Assembly: GCA_947483555.1 (NCBI GenBank)
Contig: CANKMW010000032.1
Coordinates: 22,100-86,099 of the forward strand
Direction: 5' to 3'
Origin: Myxococcales bacterium
GTDB lineage: Bacteria; Myxococcota_A; Polyangia; Haliangiales; Haliangiaceae
Length of the DNA: 64,000 nucleotides
Position 1 is the first letter of the stretch, and every line of letters begins with the position of its first letter. A model generated the notes under the pieces. That model worked only from the letters and a program-made list of their open reading frames with translations. It had not been told where the DNA came from and did no database searches. A program made the position numbers and the translations under genes. Below are positions 53,558-61,991 of the stretch, one piece after another.

Positions 53558-54171
53558 GGGGTCTTCTCCAGAAGGGTCGGGAACAGGGACTTCCACTGGT
53601 TGATACGGAGGTGAATGCGCGGCTCCTCGCCGTGCATGAGCGTCGTCATCGCCGCGCCCATCATCAGGTGCAGCGTCAGGTCCATGGCGGCCTCGAAGCC
53701 GGGGCGCGCCGCGATCGCGGGACCGAACAGGATGGCCGCCTGGTGCTGGATGCGGTCGCCCATCACCCGCTCGGCGGTCGACAGCGGCCCGCGCAGCTCG
53801 GCGTCGGTGCGCGCCGCGGCGCGCAGCTCGAGCGAGACCTGGAACAGCGGGCCGGCGAAACACTCCCACAGCAGATCGAGCACCGCCTCGATGCGCGCCG
53901 GCCCGGTCGGCAGCGACGCCGCGCGCTGCTTGAGGTCGCGGCCGCGCATCTCGCCGAGGTGCGCGATGGTGGCGACCAGCAGCTCGGCCTTGCTCGGGAA
54001 GTGGTGCATGAGCGCGCCGCGCGACACCTCGGCGCGGCGCTGGACCTCGAGCGTGGTGGTGCCGGCGAAGCCGAGCTCCATCAGACTGGCGACCGCGGCG
54101 TCGAGCAGCGCGGTGCGCATCTCGTCGCGCCGCTGCGCCTGCGTCCGCGGGGCTCGGGCCGGTACCGTCAT
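53554..54171 (-). CDS. TetR family regulator of the MFE-2 operon
   Basis: The N terminus is a TetR HTH (TTTLEVQRRAEVSRGALMHH near residues 38-57) and the rest an alpha-helical ligand domain (205 residues). Its stop overlaps the MFE-2 start by four bases, so it heads the regulator/MFE-2/thiolase operon. Acyl-CoA-responsive TetR repressors commonly control such operons; the ligand is inferred. A CAGTCAGTCAG direct repeat lies about 28 bp upstream of its start. Confidence 0.93.
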   Translation of the reverse strand: MTVPARAPRTQAQRRDEMRTALLDAAVASLMELGFAGTTTLEVQRRAEVSRGALMHHFPSKAELLVATIAHLGEMRGRDLKQRAASLPTGPARIEAVLDLLWECFAGPLFQVSLELRAAARTDAELRGPLSTAERVMGDRIQHQAAILFGPAIAARPGFEAAMDLTLHLMMGAAMTTLMHGEEPRIHLRINQWKSLFPTLLEKTP

Positions 54172-54198
54172 CCGCCGCGAACCCTACCGGATAAAACA

Positions 54199-54209
54199 GT
54201 CAGTCAGGA
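54199..54209. promoter_or_regulatory. CAGTCAGTCAG direct repeat before TetR gene
   Basis: A short direct repeat of CAGT lies between the TetR start and the divergent region. Similar TGACTGACTG sequences precede a number of TetR genes in other bacteria, by recollection. It could be part of the operator. Confidence 0.25.
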
Positions 54210-54254
54210 CGGTCTGCAACGTTACTTGCGATTACAGCCGGTACGTTATTGATT

Positions 54255-54427
54255 TCATGTCGTTATCCGTCGAGCTAGGGACAGCTCTGCAAGCCGAGGT
54301 CCGAGAACGGTGTCGATGGCGAACCCGGTCCATTCCAGCGCAGGAATGAAGGCGTCGCCGGGCGTGGTGTCGCCGCCGGTGACCGAGCATTGCCAACGGT
54401 GATCGACAGCGTGGCGGCCTTGCTCAT
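54255..54427 (-). pseudogene. Frameshifted small gene remnant
   Basis: On the minus strand, ATG at 54427 opens MSKAATLSITVG. A one-base deletion then shifts the frame, after which a protein-like segment continues: QCSVTGGDTTPGDAFIPALE, then WTGFAIDTVLGPRLAELSLA and a TGA at 54257-54255. The second part keeps G/C-rich third positions. Together they would make about 57 residues with no recognised family. It lies in the 268-bp gap between the TetR and Usp genes, which otherwise shows only the TetR upstream region. Confidence 0.35.
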
Positions 54428-54439
54428 CAGGCCGAGACG

Positions 54440-55729
54440 CTACTCCGTCGGTGGCCGCAGCACCAGCACCGGCCGGCGGCAGGTGCGCAGCAGCTTGTCG
54501 GCGACCGAGCCGAGCAACGCGCGGGTGATGCCGGAGCGGCCGCGCGAGGCGATCACCACCACGTCGGCGCCCAGTCGTTCCGCGGTCTCGCCGATCACGC
54601 GCGCGGTGTCATCACCGGTGACCACGTCGGCTCGGGTGATGACGTTGGTCTGGTTGGCCGGCACCAGCGCCAGCAGGCGTTGCTCGATGTCGGTCGCCGC
54701 GGCGCCCTCGTGGTCCTCGTCGCGGACGTGGATGAGGTGGACCTCGCCGCCGTGCTCGCCGACCAGCGTGTATCCGTACGGGACGGCGAGGTTGCCGAAA
54801 TCCGACAGGTCGGTGGCCACCACCGCGACGCGAAAGCGCGGCACCTCCAGGCGACCGGCGTGGATCGAGGCCGGTACGCACCACACCGATTGCTTGGCGT
54901 CGTGGAGGATCAGCGACGACACCGACGACAGGCGACCCAGGCCGCCCTTCTGCCGGGTCCCGACCAGGATGACGTCGACGCTCTCGGTGTCGGCGACCTC
55001 GAGCAAGTGATCGCCGATCCGGCCCAGGCCGCATCGCGGCCGGAAGAAGATCTCGCCCGCGCCGGGGAGATGGCCCAGCCGTCGCTCGAGGTCGCGGATG
55101 AGCAGGCGGTCGAGCTCGGGGCTGCTCTCGACCATCGAGCGCGACTTCACGCCGTAGCGTCGCGACGCTTCGTCGGCGTAGTAGACGTGGGCCGCGACGA
55201 CATCGACCGGCCCGGCGCCGCGCAGCACGCGCAGCAGCCGCAGCGCCGGTTCGCAGCTCGCCGAGTCGTCGAGGCCGACCATGACCTTGAGCGCTCGCTC
55301 GCCGCGCGCCCAGGCCGCAAACGGTGCGGCGTCGCGCACCACCAGCACCGGCACGCTGGCCGTTGCGGCGACGCCACCCGAGGTGCCGCCGAGCTTCATC
55401 ATGGGCTCGTTGCTGTGTCCCTTGGAGGTCACCACCAGCAGATCGCCACCCTCGGTCTCGGTGGCCGCGACCAGCGAGGCGATGGTCGCGCCGACGATCA
55501 CGTCGCCGCGCACCGTCACCGCCGAGCCGCGCCCGAGCTCGGCGGCCTCGACGTCGATCCGCTGCTTCAGGGTGTTGGCGTGCTGGTGGTGGTCACCGTG
55601 CGCGACGTCGGGGTCGAGCACGGTGATCAGCACCAGCTCCTTGTCACCGCGTCGCTCGGCGATGGCGAGCGCCGCCAGGTGCGCGTTCTTCGACAGCTCG
55701 GACAGGTCGGTACCGCAGACGATGGCCAT
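54440..55729 (-). CDS. Triple universal stress protein
   Basis: Three Usp domains follow one another: about residues 1-132 (IVCGTDLSELSKNAHLAALA, LLVVTSKGHS), 145-290 (VMVGLDDSASCEPALRLLRV, VGTRQKGGLG) and 300-429 (VAVVATDLSDFGNLAVPYGY, VIASRGRSGITRALLGSVAD). The third has the clearest ATP-binding motif GxxGx9GS; the second looks degenerate. Most Usp proteins have one or two domains. It follows the PilZ gene by 15 bp in the same operon. Its role is probably in stress response or regulation. Confidence 0.88.
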   Translation of the reverse strand: MAIVCGTDLSELSKNAHLAALAIAERRGDKELVLITVLDPDVAHGDHHQHANTLKQRIDVEAAELGRGSAVTVRGDVIVGATIASLVAATETEGGDLLVVTSKGHSNEPMMKLGGTSGGVAATASVPVLVVRDAAPFAAWARGERALKVMVGLDDSASCEPALRLLRVLRGAGPVDVVAAHVYYADEASRRYGVKSRSMVESSPELDRLLIRDLERRLGHLPGAGEIFFRPRCGLGRIGDHLLEVADTESVDVILVGTRQKGGLGRLSSVSSLILHDAKQSVWCVPASIHAGRLEVPRFRVAVVATDLSDFGNLAVPYGYTLVGEHGGEVHLIHVRDEDHEGAAATDIEQRLLALVPANQTNVITRADVVTGDDTARVIGETAERLGADVVVIASRGRSGITRALLGSVADKLLRTCRRPVLVLRPPTE

Positions 55730-55744
55730 GATTCGGGGACGTCC

Positions 55745-56161
55745 TTAGTCAATGTAGGCGATACGGCGGATCAGCTCGAGCAGGCGGCGACGAACCGGCG
55801 CCCGCAGCGCGACGAAGCGGACCCCCATGCCGGGATCGAGGTTGGTGAGCACTCCGGGCCGATACGGGTTGACCCAGATGACCTCGCCCTCGAGCTCGAG
55901 CCCGAGCCCGCGGTCGCCAGCCGAGCCGGGGGCATCGTCGTCGTGGCCGAAGCGGAGGTTGAGGTGGGTCCCGGCCGGCAACGGCTCGAGCGTACGCAAG
56001 AAGATGCCGGTCTCGCTGATGTCGCGGCCCGATCCGAACAGGTACGTGTCCTGGCTCCGGTAGTCGACCTCGAGGTCGACCAGCACGCGCGGCGCGGCGC
56101 GGCGTTCGGCGGCGCGCGCCCTCAGCTCGGCGGTCTTGGTCCGCGCCATCTCGACCGTCAT
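55745..56161 (-). CDS. PilZ-domain protein
   Basis: The 138-residue protein has a PilZ domain with the RxxxR (ERRAAPR) and DxSxxG (GRDISETGIFLRT) motifs that bind cyclic di-GMP. The C-terminal helix (RRRLLELIRRIAYID) closes the fold. It lies upstream of the triple-Usp gene in a two-gene operon, linking cyclic di-GMP to that protein by position. The ATG at 56161 is used; the longer open frame upstream covers the GT39 terminator region. Confidence 0.88.
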   Translation of the reverse strand: MTVEMARTKTAELRARAAERRAAPRVLVDLEVDYRSQDTYLFGSGRDISETGIFLRTLEPLPAGTHLNLRFGHDDDAPGSAGDRGLGLELEGEVIWVNPYRPGVLTNLDPGMGVRFVALRAPVRRRLLELIRRIAYID

Positions 56162-56264
56162 AACCCCGCATCTCGCCGGGCGCAATGGGCCCGGTTGGGC
56201 GGCCGCGGAACCCGCCGGTCTGGGCCCAGGACGGCCTCGATCAGCCACGCAGGCGCTGGAAGAA

Positions 56265-56315
56265 CCACCACCATCCGGCCCTCGCGGAGATGCGGGGCCA
56301 GGCTGGCGGTGGTGG
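56265..56315 (-). terminator. Nested hairpin after GT39 gene
   Basis: CCACCACC pairs with GGTGGTGG, and GGCC/GGCC plus CGC/GCG pair inside it. It begins three bases past the stop of the glycosyltransferase gene and probably ends that transcript. Confidence 0.5.
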
Positions 56316-56317
56316 CT

Positions 56318-58972
56318 TCATCGGGCGATGTTCGACCGGCTCCGGACCGATCGCGACCGCCGCCGGCGGTCGCCGGCGGCCATCACCAGCAACGCCAGCA
56401 GGCTGGCGCCCAGCGCGCCGGCCGGGTCCCCACCGTCATCGCCGGCGCTGCAGCAGCCGCCGCGGGAGCTGACCAGCCGGAGCTGGCCGACCTTGACCCG
56501 GTTGTTGGCGTCCTTGAGCCCGTCGGGGGCCGCGGACACCGTCATGTTGCGCCAGTTGGGGTTCGAGCCGGTGAAGAAGCCGACCCAGATGTCGTAGCTC
56601 TGGGTCGGGAACGACGCGTTGCCGGCGTCGACCTCGAAGGTGTCGAGGACGTAGTCGCCGACCTTCCAGAAGTTGGTGGCGCAGCGGCCGCGGATCGGAT
56701 CGTGGTCGCCGATGATGCGCGAGCCGCCGCCGTCGATGTGGACGAAGATCTTCCAGCCGCCGCCGACCGGCGCCAGCACCTTGAACGCCAGCGTCATCGT
56801 GAACTTCTGGCCGCGCACGACCTTCTTCGGCACCTTCATGCCGACCAGCTGGATCTGGTTGTCCCAGGTCGCCAGGGACTGCTCGCCGGCGTTGGCGAGC
56901 CACGCCGGAGCTTGCCGCGTCATCGCGGTCGCCAGCGGGTTCTTGTCGCGGGCGCCGCCGAGCTGATTGGAGAGCAGCATCCAGCGCGCGTTGGTGTCGT
57001 CGAGGACGTGATAGCCACCGCCGTCGGGCCGGGCGGCGTGGATCGGACACAGCTCGGAGCCGGGCACCAGCGCGAACACCCGGGTCGGCCGCTGCAGGTA
57101 CTCGAGCAGCTGCTCGCGACCGGGCAGCGTCTCGGGCTTGCCGCCGGCGTAGTACCGAGGCGCGTTGCCCATCGAGCCCATGATGGCGAGCGGCTCCTTC
57201 GCCTTGCGCAGATCGCGATAGACCTGGAACACCTGCTTCGACGACAGGTTCTCGGACAGGCCGCGATGCCAGCCGTGGGTCCAGTACAGGCCGGCGAGCG
57301 CGGTGAACACCAGGCCGACGACCAGGCCATGGCCGGCGATCACGGGCAGGCCGGTCCGCCACATCGGGCCCGGCGTGCCGTCGGCATCGCGGTGCGGTGG
57401 CCGCCACAACCAGGCGGCGAACGTGAGGGGCAAGGCGACGCCCAGGCCGATCACCCACACCCAGACCTTCATCGGCAGGAACAGCAAGCGCGCATTCGCC
57501 GGGTACTTGATCTGATCGTTGCCGACCATCAGCGACGTCAGGCGCTCGGGAAAGGCCGACAGATCCTTGGCCATGACGATCACGCCGGCGCACAGCACCA
57601 GGCCGATCAGCGCCCACGTCGTGGTGGCGAGGCTGGCGCGCTCGGCGTCGGGCCGCGCCAGGCGGTCGCGGCGCTCGAGCACGGCGTCGAGCCACAGGCC
57701 GACCCCGACCGCGCAGGCCGGGAAGCCGGGGTAGAGCGCGAAGCCGACCTTGCGGTTGAAGACCGCGGCGCACAGCCACGCCGCCGCCGCCCAGCCCAGC
57801 ACCACCGCGCCGCCGTGGCGCCGCCGCTCGCCGCACAGCCCGGTGGCCAGGGCGCCGAGCGCGATCGGCACCAGCACCGCCCATGGGAACATCCCGAACC
57901 CGATGTGCTCGAACATGCTGTCGTACGTTGAGCGCAGGTCGTCGTCGTTGCGCCACACGCCACCCAGCGCGCTCGACCAGCAGTCGCTGATCAGGATGCT
58001 CTCGCCGAACACCTGGCGGGTGCCGACGGTGAGCGGGCCGAGGTCGAAGATCTGGCGCACCAGCACCACGCCGAGGCCGACGGCGATCAGGCCGGCGATG
58101 AACGCGACCACCGCCGTGGCTGGATCGGGCAGCGGCGGGCGCTCGGGGCGCAGCGGACGGCGATCGATCGCGCCCCACAGGCGGCCGATCGCGGCCAGCA
58201 ACAGGGGCACGCCGAAGCCGCCGGCGATCGCGAAGGCGGCGAGCGGCGGCACCAGGCCGAGCAGGACGCCGCCACCGTGGAACGCCAGCCAGGCGCCGGC
58301 ACCGAGCGCCATCAGCGCGGTGGTGAGATCGATGGCCAGCAGCTCGGCGCTGCGCTGGGTCGGACGCGACAGCGCGGCGAGGCCGTAGGCCATCAGCGTG
58401 GCGCCGACCGCGACCGGGAGCTCGCTGGTCAGCTGCCGCGACGACAGCGCCCAGATCGGGAACGACACCAGCACCAGTCCGGCGAAGAACCCGGCCCGCG
58501 CCGAGCCCAGCCGCCAGGCGCAACCGAACACCGCCATGGCGCCGAGCAGGCCGAGCAGCGCGAACGGCAGCCGGGCGCCGCCGTCGGAGCTGGCGAAGGT
58601 GTCGAGGCCCCAGGCCGCCAGGCGCGGCGTCAGCGTGCGGGCGCCGGTGGGGTCGGGCCGCTTCGCACACTGGGTGCTCGGCTGCGGCACCACGTGGGTG
58701 CCGTCGGAGCGGGCGGCGGCCTCGTCGGCGACCGCCATCTCCTGGGGCTCCCACAGGCCGGGGGTGCCGAGCGCCGGGAACAGGCAGACCAGCGCGAGCA
58801 CGAACACGGCCGCCGCCAGCAGGGCGGGGTGGCGCGCGAACCTGAGCGACGGCGACGACACGATCGCCCGGACCGTACGAGAGGTTGACCCGGCTCCGCA
58901 ACCGTCCCGACACCCTGGCGTGATCTCGACCGCGCCGGCGGTCTCCGGCCTCGGTTCGGGCACCGGGATCAC
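56318..58972 (-). CDS. GT39/ArnT-like glycosyltransferase with MYXO-CTERM-like tail
   Basis: The protein has about twelve membrane segments. An early GLWEPQEMAVADEAA loop sits where GT39/83 enzymes carry their catalytic acid. A periplasmic beta domain follows at about 690-830. Such enzymes transfer sugars from polyprenyl phosphate to lipid or protein outside the membrane. The end reads RGGCCSAGDDGG, then a hydrophobic run GALGASLLALLVMAA, then DRRRRSRSVRSR, which resembles a MYXO-CTERM sorting signal. That is unusual on a polytopic protein. GTG at 58861 would remove 37 non-conserved residues and may be the true start. Confidence 0.85.
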   Translation of the reverse strand: MIPVPEPRPETAGAVEITPGCRDGCGAGSTSRTVRAIVSSPSLRFARHPALLAAAVFVLALVCLFPALGTPGLWEPQEMAVADEAAARSDGTHVVPQPSTQCAKRPDPTGARTLTPRLAAWGLDTFASSDGGARLPFALLGLLGAMAVFGCAWRLGSARAGFFAGLVLVSFPIWALSSRQLTSELPVAVGATLMAYGLAALSRPTQRSAELLAIDLTTALMALGAGAWLAFHGGGVLLGLVPPLAAFAIAGGFGVPLLLAAIGRLWGAIDRRPLRPERPPLPDPATAVVAFIAGLIAVGLGVVLVRQIFDLGPLTVGTRQVFGESILISDCWSSALGGVWRNDDDLRSTYDSMFEHIGFGMFPWAVLVPIALGALATGLCGERRRHGGAVVLGWAAAAWLCAAVFNRKVGFALYPGFPACAVGVGLWLDAVLERRDRLARPDAERASLATTTWALIGLVLCAGVIVMAKDLSAFPERLTSLMVGNDQIKYPANARLLFLPMKVWVWVIGLGVALPLTFAAWLWRPPHRDADGTPGPMWRTGLPVIAGHGLVVGLVFTALAGLYWTHGWHRGLSENLSSKQVFQVYRDLRKAKEPLAIMGSMGNAPRYYAGGKPETLPGREQLLEYLQRPTRVFALVPGSELCPIHAARPDGGGYHVLDDTNARWMLLSNQLGGARDKNPLATAMTRQAPAWLANAGEQSLATWDNQIQLVGMKVPKKVVRGQKFTMTLAFKVLAPVGGGWKIFVHIDGGGSRIIGDHDPIRGRCATNFWKVGDYVLDTFEVDAGNASFPTQSYDIWVGFFTGSNPNWRNMTVSAAPDGLKDANNRVKVGQLRLVSSRGGCCSAGDDGGDPAGALGASLLALLVMAAGDRRRRSRSVRSRSNIAR

Positions 58973-59031
58973 CGGCTCGGTGGCGCGCCGGAATCTTGCG
59001 ACTCGCCGCCACCGACGTCACACTGGCCCGG

Positions 59032-60093
59032 GTGGACTGGAAGGCCCGCAAGGCCGAGCTCGATCGCTTGCATCGGCACATCCGCGTCGCGCGGACGCCG
59101 AGCCTGCTGGCGTCGTGGGCCGGGGCGTGGATGCGGCCGCCGCGGGCCGCGCACGGCGAGCCCATCCCGCCGGTGGGCGCCGGTCAGGTCGGCATCACGT
59201 TCGGCGGCCACGCCACGGCCCTGGTCCGCTACCGGACGGCGACCATCGCGTTCGATCCGATGCTCGGCCGCTGGATCGGCGGTGTGCACCGCGCGGTCGA
59301 GCCCGGCCTCGCGCCCGGCGATCTCGCCGACGTGACCCTGGCCCTCATCAGCCACGCCCACGCCGATCACCTCCACCTGCCGACCCTGGCCATGCTGCCG
59401 CGTCGCGCCACCGTCGTGGTGCCTCCCGGCGTGGCGGCGCAGGTGTCGCCGCTCGGCTTCGCGCGCGTGGTCGAGCTGGCCGCCGGCGCCGATCTGACGC
59501 TCGACGGTGTCCGCGTCGCCGCCACCGACGTCGAGCACGGCGGCGACGAGCTGGCGCGCGGCAACGCCTATGTCGTCACCAGCGACGGCCCCAGCGTGTA
59601 CCTGTGCGGCGATGGCGCGTACGGGCCCGGCTTCGCGGACGCCGGTCGGGTGCACGCACCCGACCTGGCGCTACTGCCCATCGGCGGTTTCCTGCCGTGG
59701 TCGTTCCGCGCCCGCCACATGAGCCCGCTCGATGCCCTGTACGCGTTCGAAGATCTACGCGCCCGGCTGCTCATCCCGATCCACCACGGCGCGTTCGCGC
59801 TGTCGTACGAGCGGCTCGGCGAGCCGGCGCGCTGGCTCGGTGACCTGGTGCGCGAGCGCGAGCTCGACGCCCACGTGCGGGTGCTCGATCCGGGCGAGTC
59901 GGAGGTGTTCACCTCGCCGCGCGGCGCGGCCGCGCGGACCGGCGATGCGACCGCGGTGGCGGCGCCGGTAGCTGCGGGCGATGGCGAGGTCATCGCCGAG
60001 GTCACCGAGGTCACCGCCCTGCGGTCGGTGCCGTGGCCGATCGACATCCGGTTCGACGATAGCCAGCCGTGGACGCCGGCCCTCGCGCCGTGA
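59032..60093 (+). CDS. MBL-fold hydrolase, UlaG/NAPE-PLD-like
   Basis: The metallo-beta-lactamase motifs are GGHATALVRY, SHAHADHLHLPTL, DVEHGGDE, CGDGAYGPGF and IPIHHGAFAL. They fit the UlaG/NAPE-PLD type, which cleaves phosphodiesters or lactones. GTG at 59032 starts the protein; a TTG 12 codons upstream is possible. The stop overlaps the MFS start as GTGA. No signal peptide is seen. Confidence 0.85.
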   Translation: MDWKARKAELDRLHRHIRVARTPSLLASWAGAWMRPPRAAHGEPIPPVGAGQVGITFGGHATALVRYRTATIAFDPMLGRWIGGVHRAVEPGLAPGDLADVTLALISHAHADHLHLPTLAMLPRRATVVVPPGVAAQVSPLGFARVVELAAGADLTLDGVRVAATDVEHGGDELARGNAYVVTSDGPSVYLCGDGAYGPGFADAGRVHAPDLALLPIGGFLPWSFRARHMSPLDALYAFEDLRARLLIPIHHGAFALSYERLGEPARWLGDLVRERELDAHVRVLDPGESEVFTSPRGAAARTGDATAVAAPVAAGDGEVIAEVTEVTALRSVPWPIDIRFDDSQPWTPALAP

Positions 60094-61274
60094 CCGACCG
60101 CCACCGCTCCGCAGACGGCCACCGCCTGGTGACGCCGGCCCTGGTGCTGGTGTCGCTGACCCTGTTCCTCGGCGCCCAGGTGCCCAACGTGTTCGTCCTG
60201 TCGCCGCGCTTCCTCGGCGATCGCGGCTATCACGAGGACGAGATCGGCGTGATCATGGGCGCGTTCAACATCGCGTCGCTGGTGGTGTCGCCGGCGATCG
60301 GCTGGCTGTGCCTGCGACTCGGGCACGCCCGGGTCATGGCCATCGGCTGCGTGATCGCGGCGGCCGGCGCGGTGCGCTTCGCGTTCGCCGACGATCAGCT
60401 CGGCTTCGCCACCGGGCGGGCCCTGCAGGGCTTCGGCTTCGCCGGCGTGCTGATCGGCGCCGCGGCGTACGTGGCGGAGAGCGCGCCTCCCGAGCGGCTC
60501 GGCGAGGCGCTCGGCCTGGCCGGGGTGCTGACGCTGGCGGCCCAGGCGGTGGCGCCGGTGGTCGCGGCGGTGCTGCGCGACGTCTCGGGCTGGAGCGCGG
60601 TGTGGTGGTTTGGCGCCGGCGCCGGCCTGGCCGGGGCTGCGGTCGCGATCGCGCTCCCGACCGTGACGCCGCACGCCGGCGGCGATGACGGCCCGCGCGG
60701 GCCCGCGGCGGGGCCGCTGGCGGCGACCGTGCTGGCCGGGGTCGGCTTCGGCGCCATCTGGACCTTCCTCGCCGACCACGGGCCGCGGGCCGGGGTCGAG
60801 CACGTGACGCCGTTCTTCGTCGCCTACGTGATCGCGGCGATCTCGGTCCGGCTGTTCCTCGGCCGGCTGTCGGATCGCATCGGGCGGCGCGCCGCCGCGG
60901 CGCCGGCGTTGGTCGGCCACGCCGTGATCCTGCTCGGCATGGCGGTGCTCGGCGCCACCTGGCACCTGGTCGTCATCGGCCTGGTCTACGGCTTCTGTCA
61001 CGGCATCTACTACCCGACCTTGCAGGCGCTGGTGGTCGAGCGCAGCGGCGGCCGGCGCAGCCGCGCGGTGTCGGCGGCGACGTTCGCGTTCGGGATCGGC
61101 GTCACCGGCGCGGCGTTCGGGCTCGGCCCGGTGGCCCACGCCTGGGGCTATCCCATCATCTATGTCGTGGCGGCGCTGTGCGGGGCGGCGGGGGCGGCGG
61201 TGGTGTGGTGGGAGCCGGAAGATGCTAAAAGGCCCTCGGCATGGCCGACCGCGCCCCCGACGTCTCGATCGTGA
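60090..61274 (+). CDS. MFS transporter
   Basis: Twelve membrane segments and the MFS signature between helices 2 and 3 (GWLCLRLGHARVMAIG), with a second half-repeat GRLSDRIGRRAA, identify the major facilitator superfamily. The substrate cannot be read from sequence. GTG at 60090 overlaps the MBL stop, and the 3' end overlaps the GT2 start by 34 bp, so the four genes from 59032 to 62981 form one operon. Confidence 0.92.
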   Translation: MTDRHRSADGHRLVTPALVLVSLTLFLGAQVPNVFVLSPRFLGDRGYHEDEIGVIMGAFNIASLVVSPAIGWLCLRLGHARVMAIGCVIAAAGAVRFAFADDQLGFATGRALQGFGFAGVLIGAAAYVAESAPPERLGEALGLAGVLTLAAQAVAPVVAAVLRDVSGWSAVWWFGAGAGLAGAAVAIALPTVTPHAGGDDGPRGPAAGPLAATVLAGVGFGAIWTFLADHGPRAGVEHVTPFFVAYVIAAISVRLFLGRLSDRIGRRAAAAPALVGHAVILLGMAVLGATWHLVVIGLVYGFCHGIYYPTLQALVVERSGGRRSRAVSAATFAFGIGVTGAAFGLGPVAHAWGYPIIYVVAALCGAAGAAVVWWEPEDAKRPSAWPTAPPTSRS

Positions 61275-61984
61275 TCCCGGTCTACAACGAGGAGGGCATC
61301 CTTCGCGAGGCCGTCACCGAGCTGCGCAAGAGCCTCGCGGTGGTGCGCGAGGATCTGGGCGCCCCGGATCTCGCCTTCGAGATCATCCTGGCCGAGAACG
61401 GCTCCCGCGATCGCACCGTCGATCTGGCGCGCGGCCTCGCCGACGAGATGCCCGACGTGCGCACCTTCTCGCTCGGCGAGCCCAACTACGGCAAGGCGCT
61501 CCGCCACGGCATCTTGCTGGCCCGCGGCGAGCTCGTGATCTGCGACGAGATCGATCTGTGCGACACCGACTTCTACCGCCGCGCGCTGGCGCTCCTGCGC
61601 GCCCGCGGCTGCGACCTGGTGGTCGGTTCGAAGGCGATGCGCGGCGCCCGCGATCAGCGGCCGGTGTTGCGCCGCGTCGCCACCCGCGTCATCAACGGCA
61701 TGTTGCGGGTGTCGCTGGATTTCCACGGCACCGACACCCACGGCCTCAAGGCCTTCCGTCGGGCCGTGGTCGAGCCGCTCGTGCACCAGTGCGTGATCGA
61801 CAAGGACCTGTTCGCCAGCGAGCTGGTCATCCGCGCCGGCCGCGCCGATCTGTCGATCATCGAGATCCCGGTGCGGCTCGAGGAGAAGCGGCCGGCGGCC
61901 ATCAACCTGTTCAAGCGGGTGCCGGGCGTGATGCGCGGCCTGGCCAAGCTGACCTGGGTGATCCGCTTCGGCGGCCAGCCGTGA
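61241..61984 (+). CDS. Family 2 glycosyltransferase
   Basis: The GT-A fold begins at VSIVIPVYNEEGILREAV, with ILAENGSRDRT and ICDEIDL (DxD-like). It is 247 residues with no C-terminal membrane segments, so it resembles polyprenol-phosphate mannosyl or glucosyl transferases or a soluble surface-polymer enzyme. It overlaps the MFS gene and is 7 bp before the polysaccharide deacetylase gene. Confidence 0.92.
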   Translation: MADRAPDVSIVIPVYNEEGILREAVTELRKSLAVVREDLGAPDLAFEIILAENGSRDRTVDLARGLADEMPDVRTFSLGEPNYGKALRHGILLARGELVICDEIDLCDTDFYRRALALLRARGCDLVVGSKAMRGARDQRPVLRRVATRVINGMLRVSLDFHGTDTHGLKAFRRAVVEPLVHQCVIDKDLFASELVIRAGRADLSIIEIPVRLEEKRPAAINLFKRVPGVMRGLAKLTWVIRFGGQP

Positions 61985-61991
61985 GCGAGTC

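Noticed and set aside
50348..53614. Long plus-strand open frame antisense to MFE-2
   Set aside because: The minus strand carries complete dehydrogenase, hydratase and SCP2 motifs; the antisense frame has low complexity.
54199..54209. CAGTCAGTCAG as a firm TetR operator
   Set aside because: It is a short direct repeat without dyad symmetry; kept only as a low-confidence site.
54680..57931. Long plus-strand open frame antisense to Usp, PilZ and GT39 genes
   Set aside because: Compositional artefact spanning several clear minus-strand genes.
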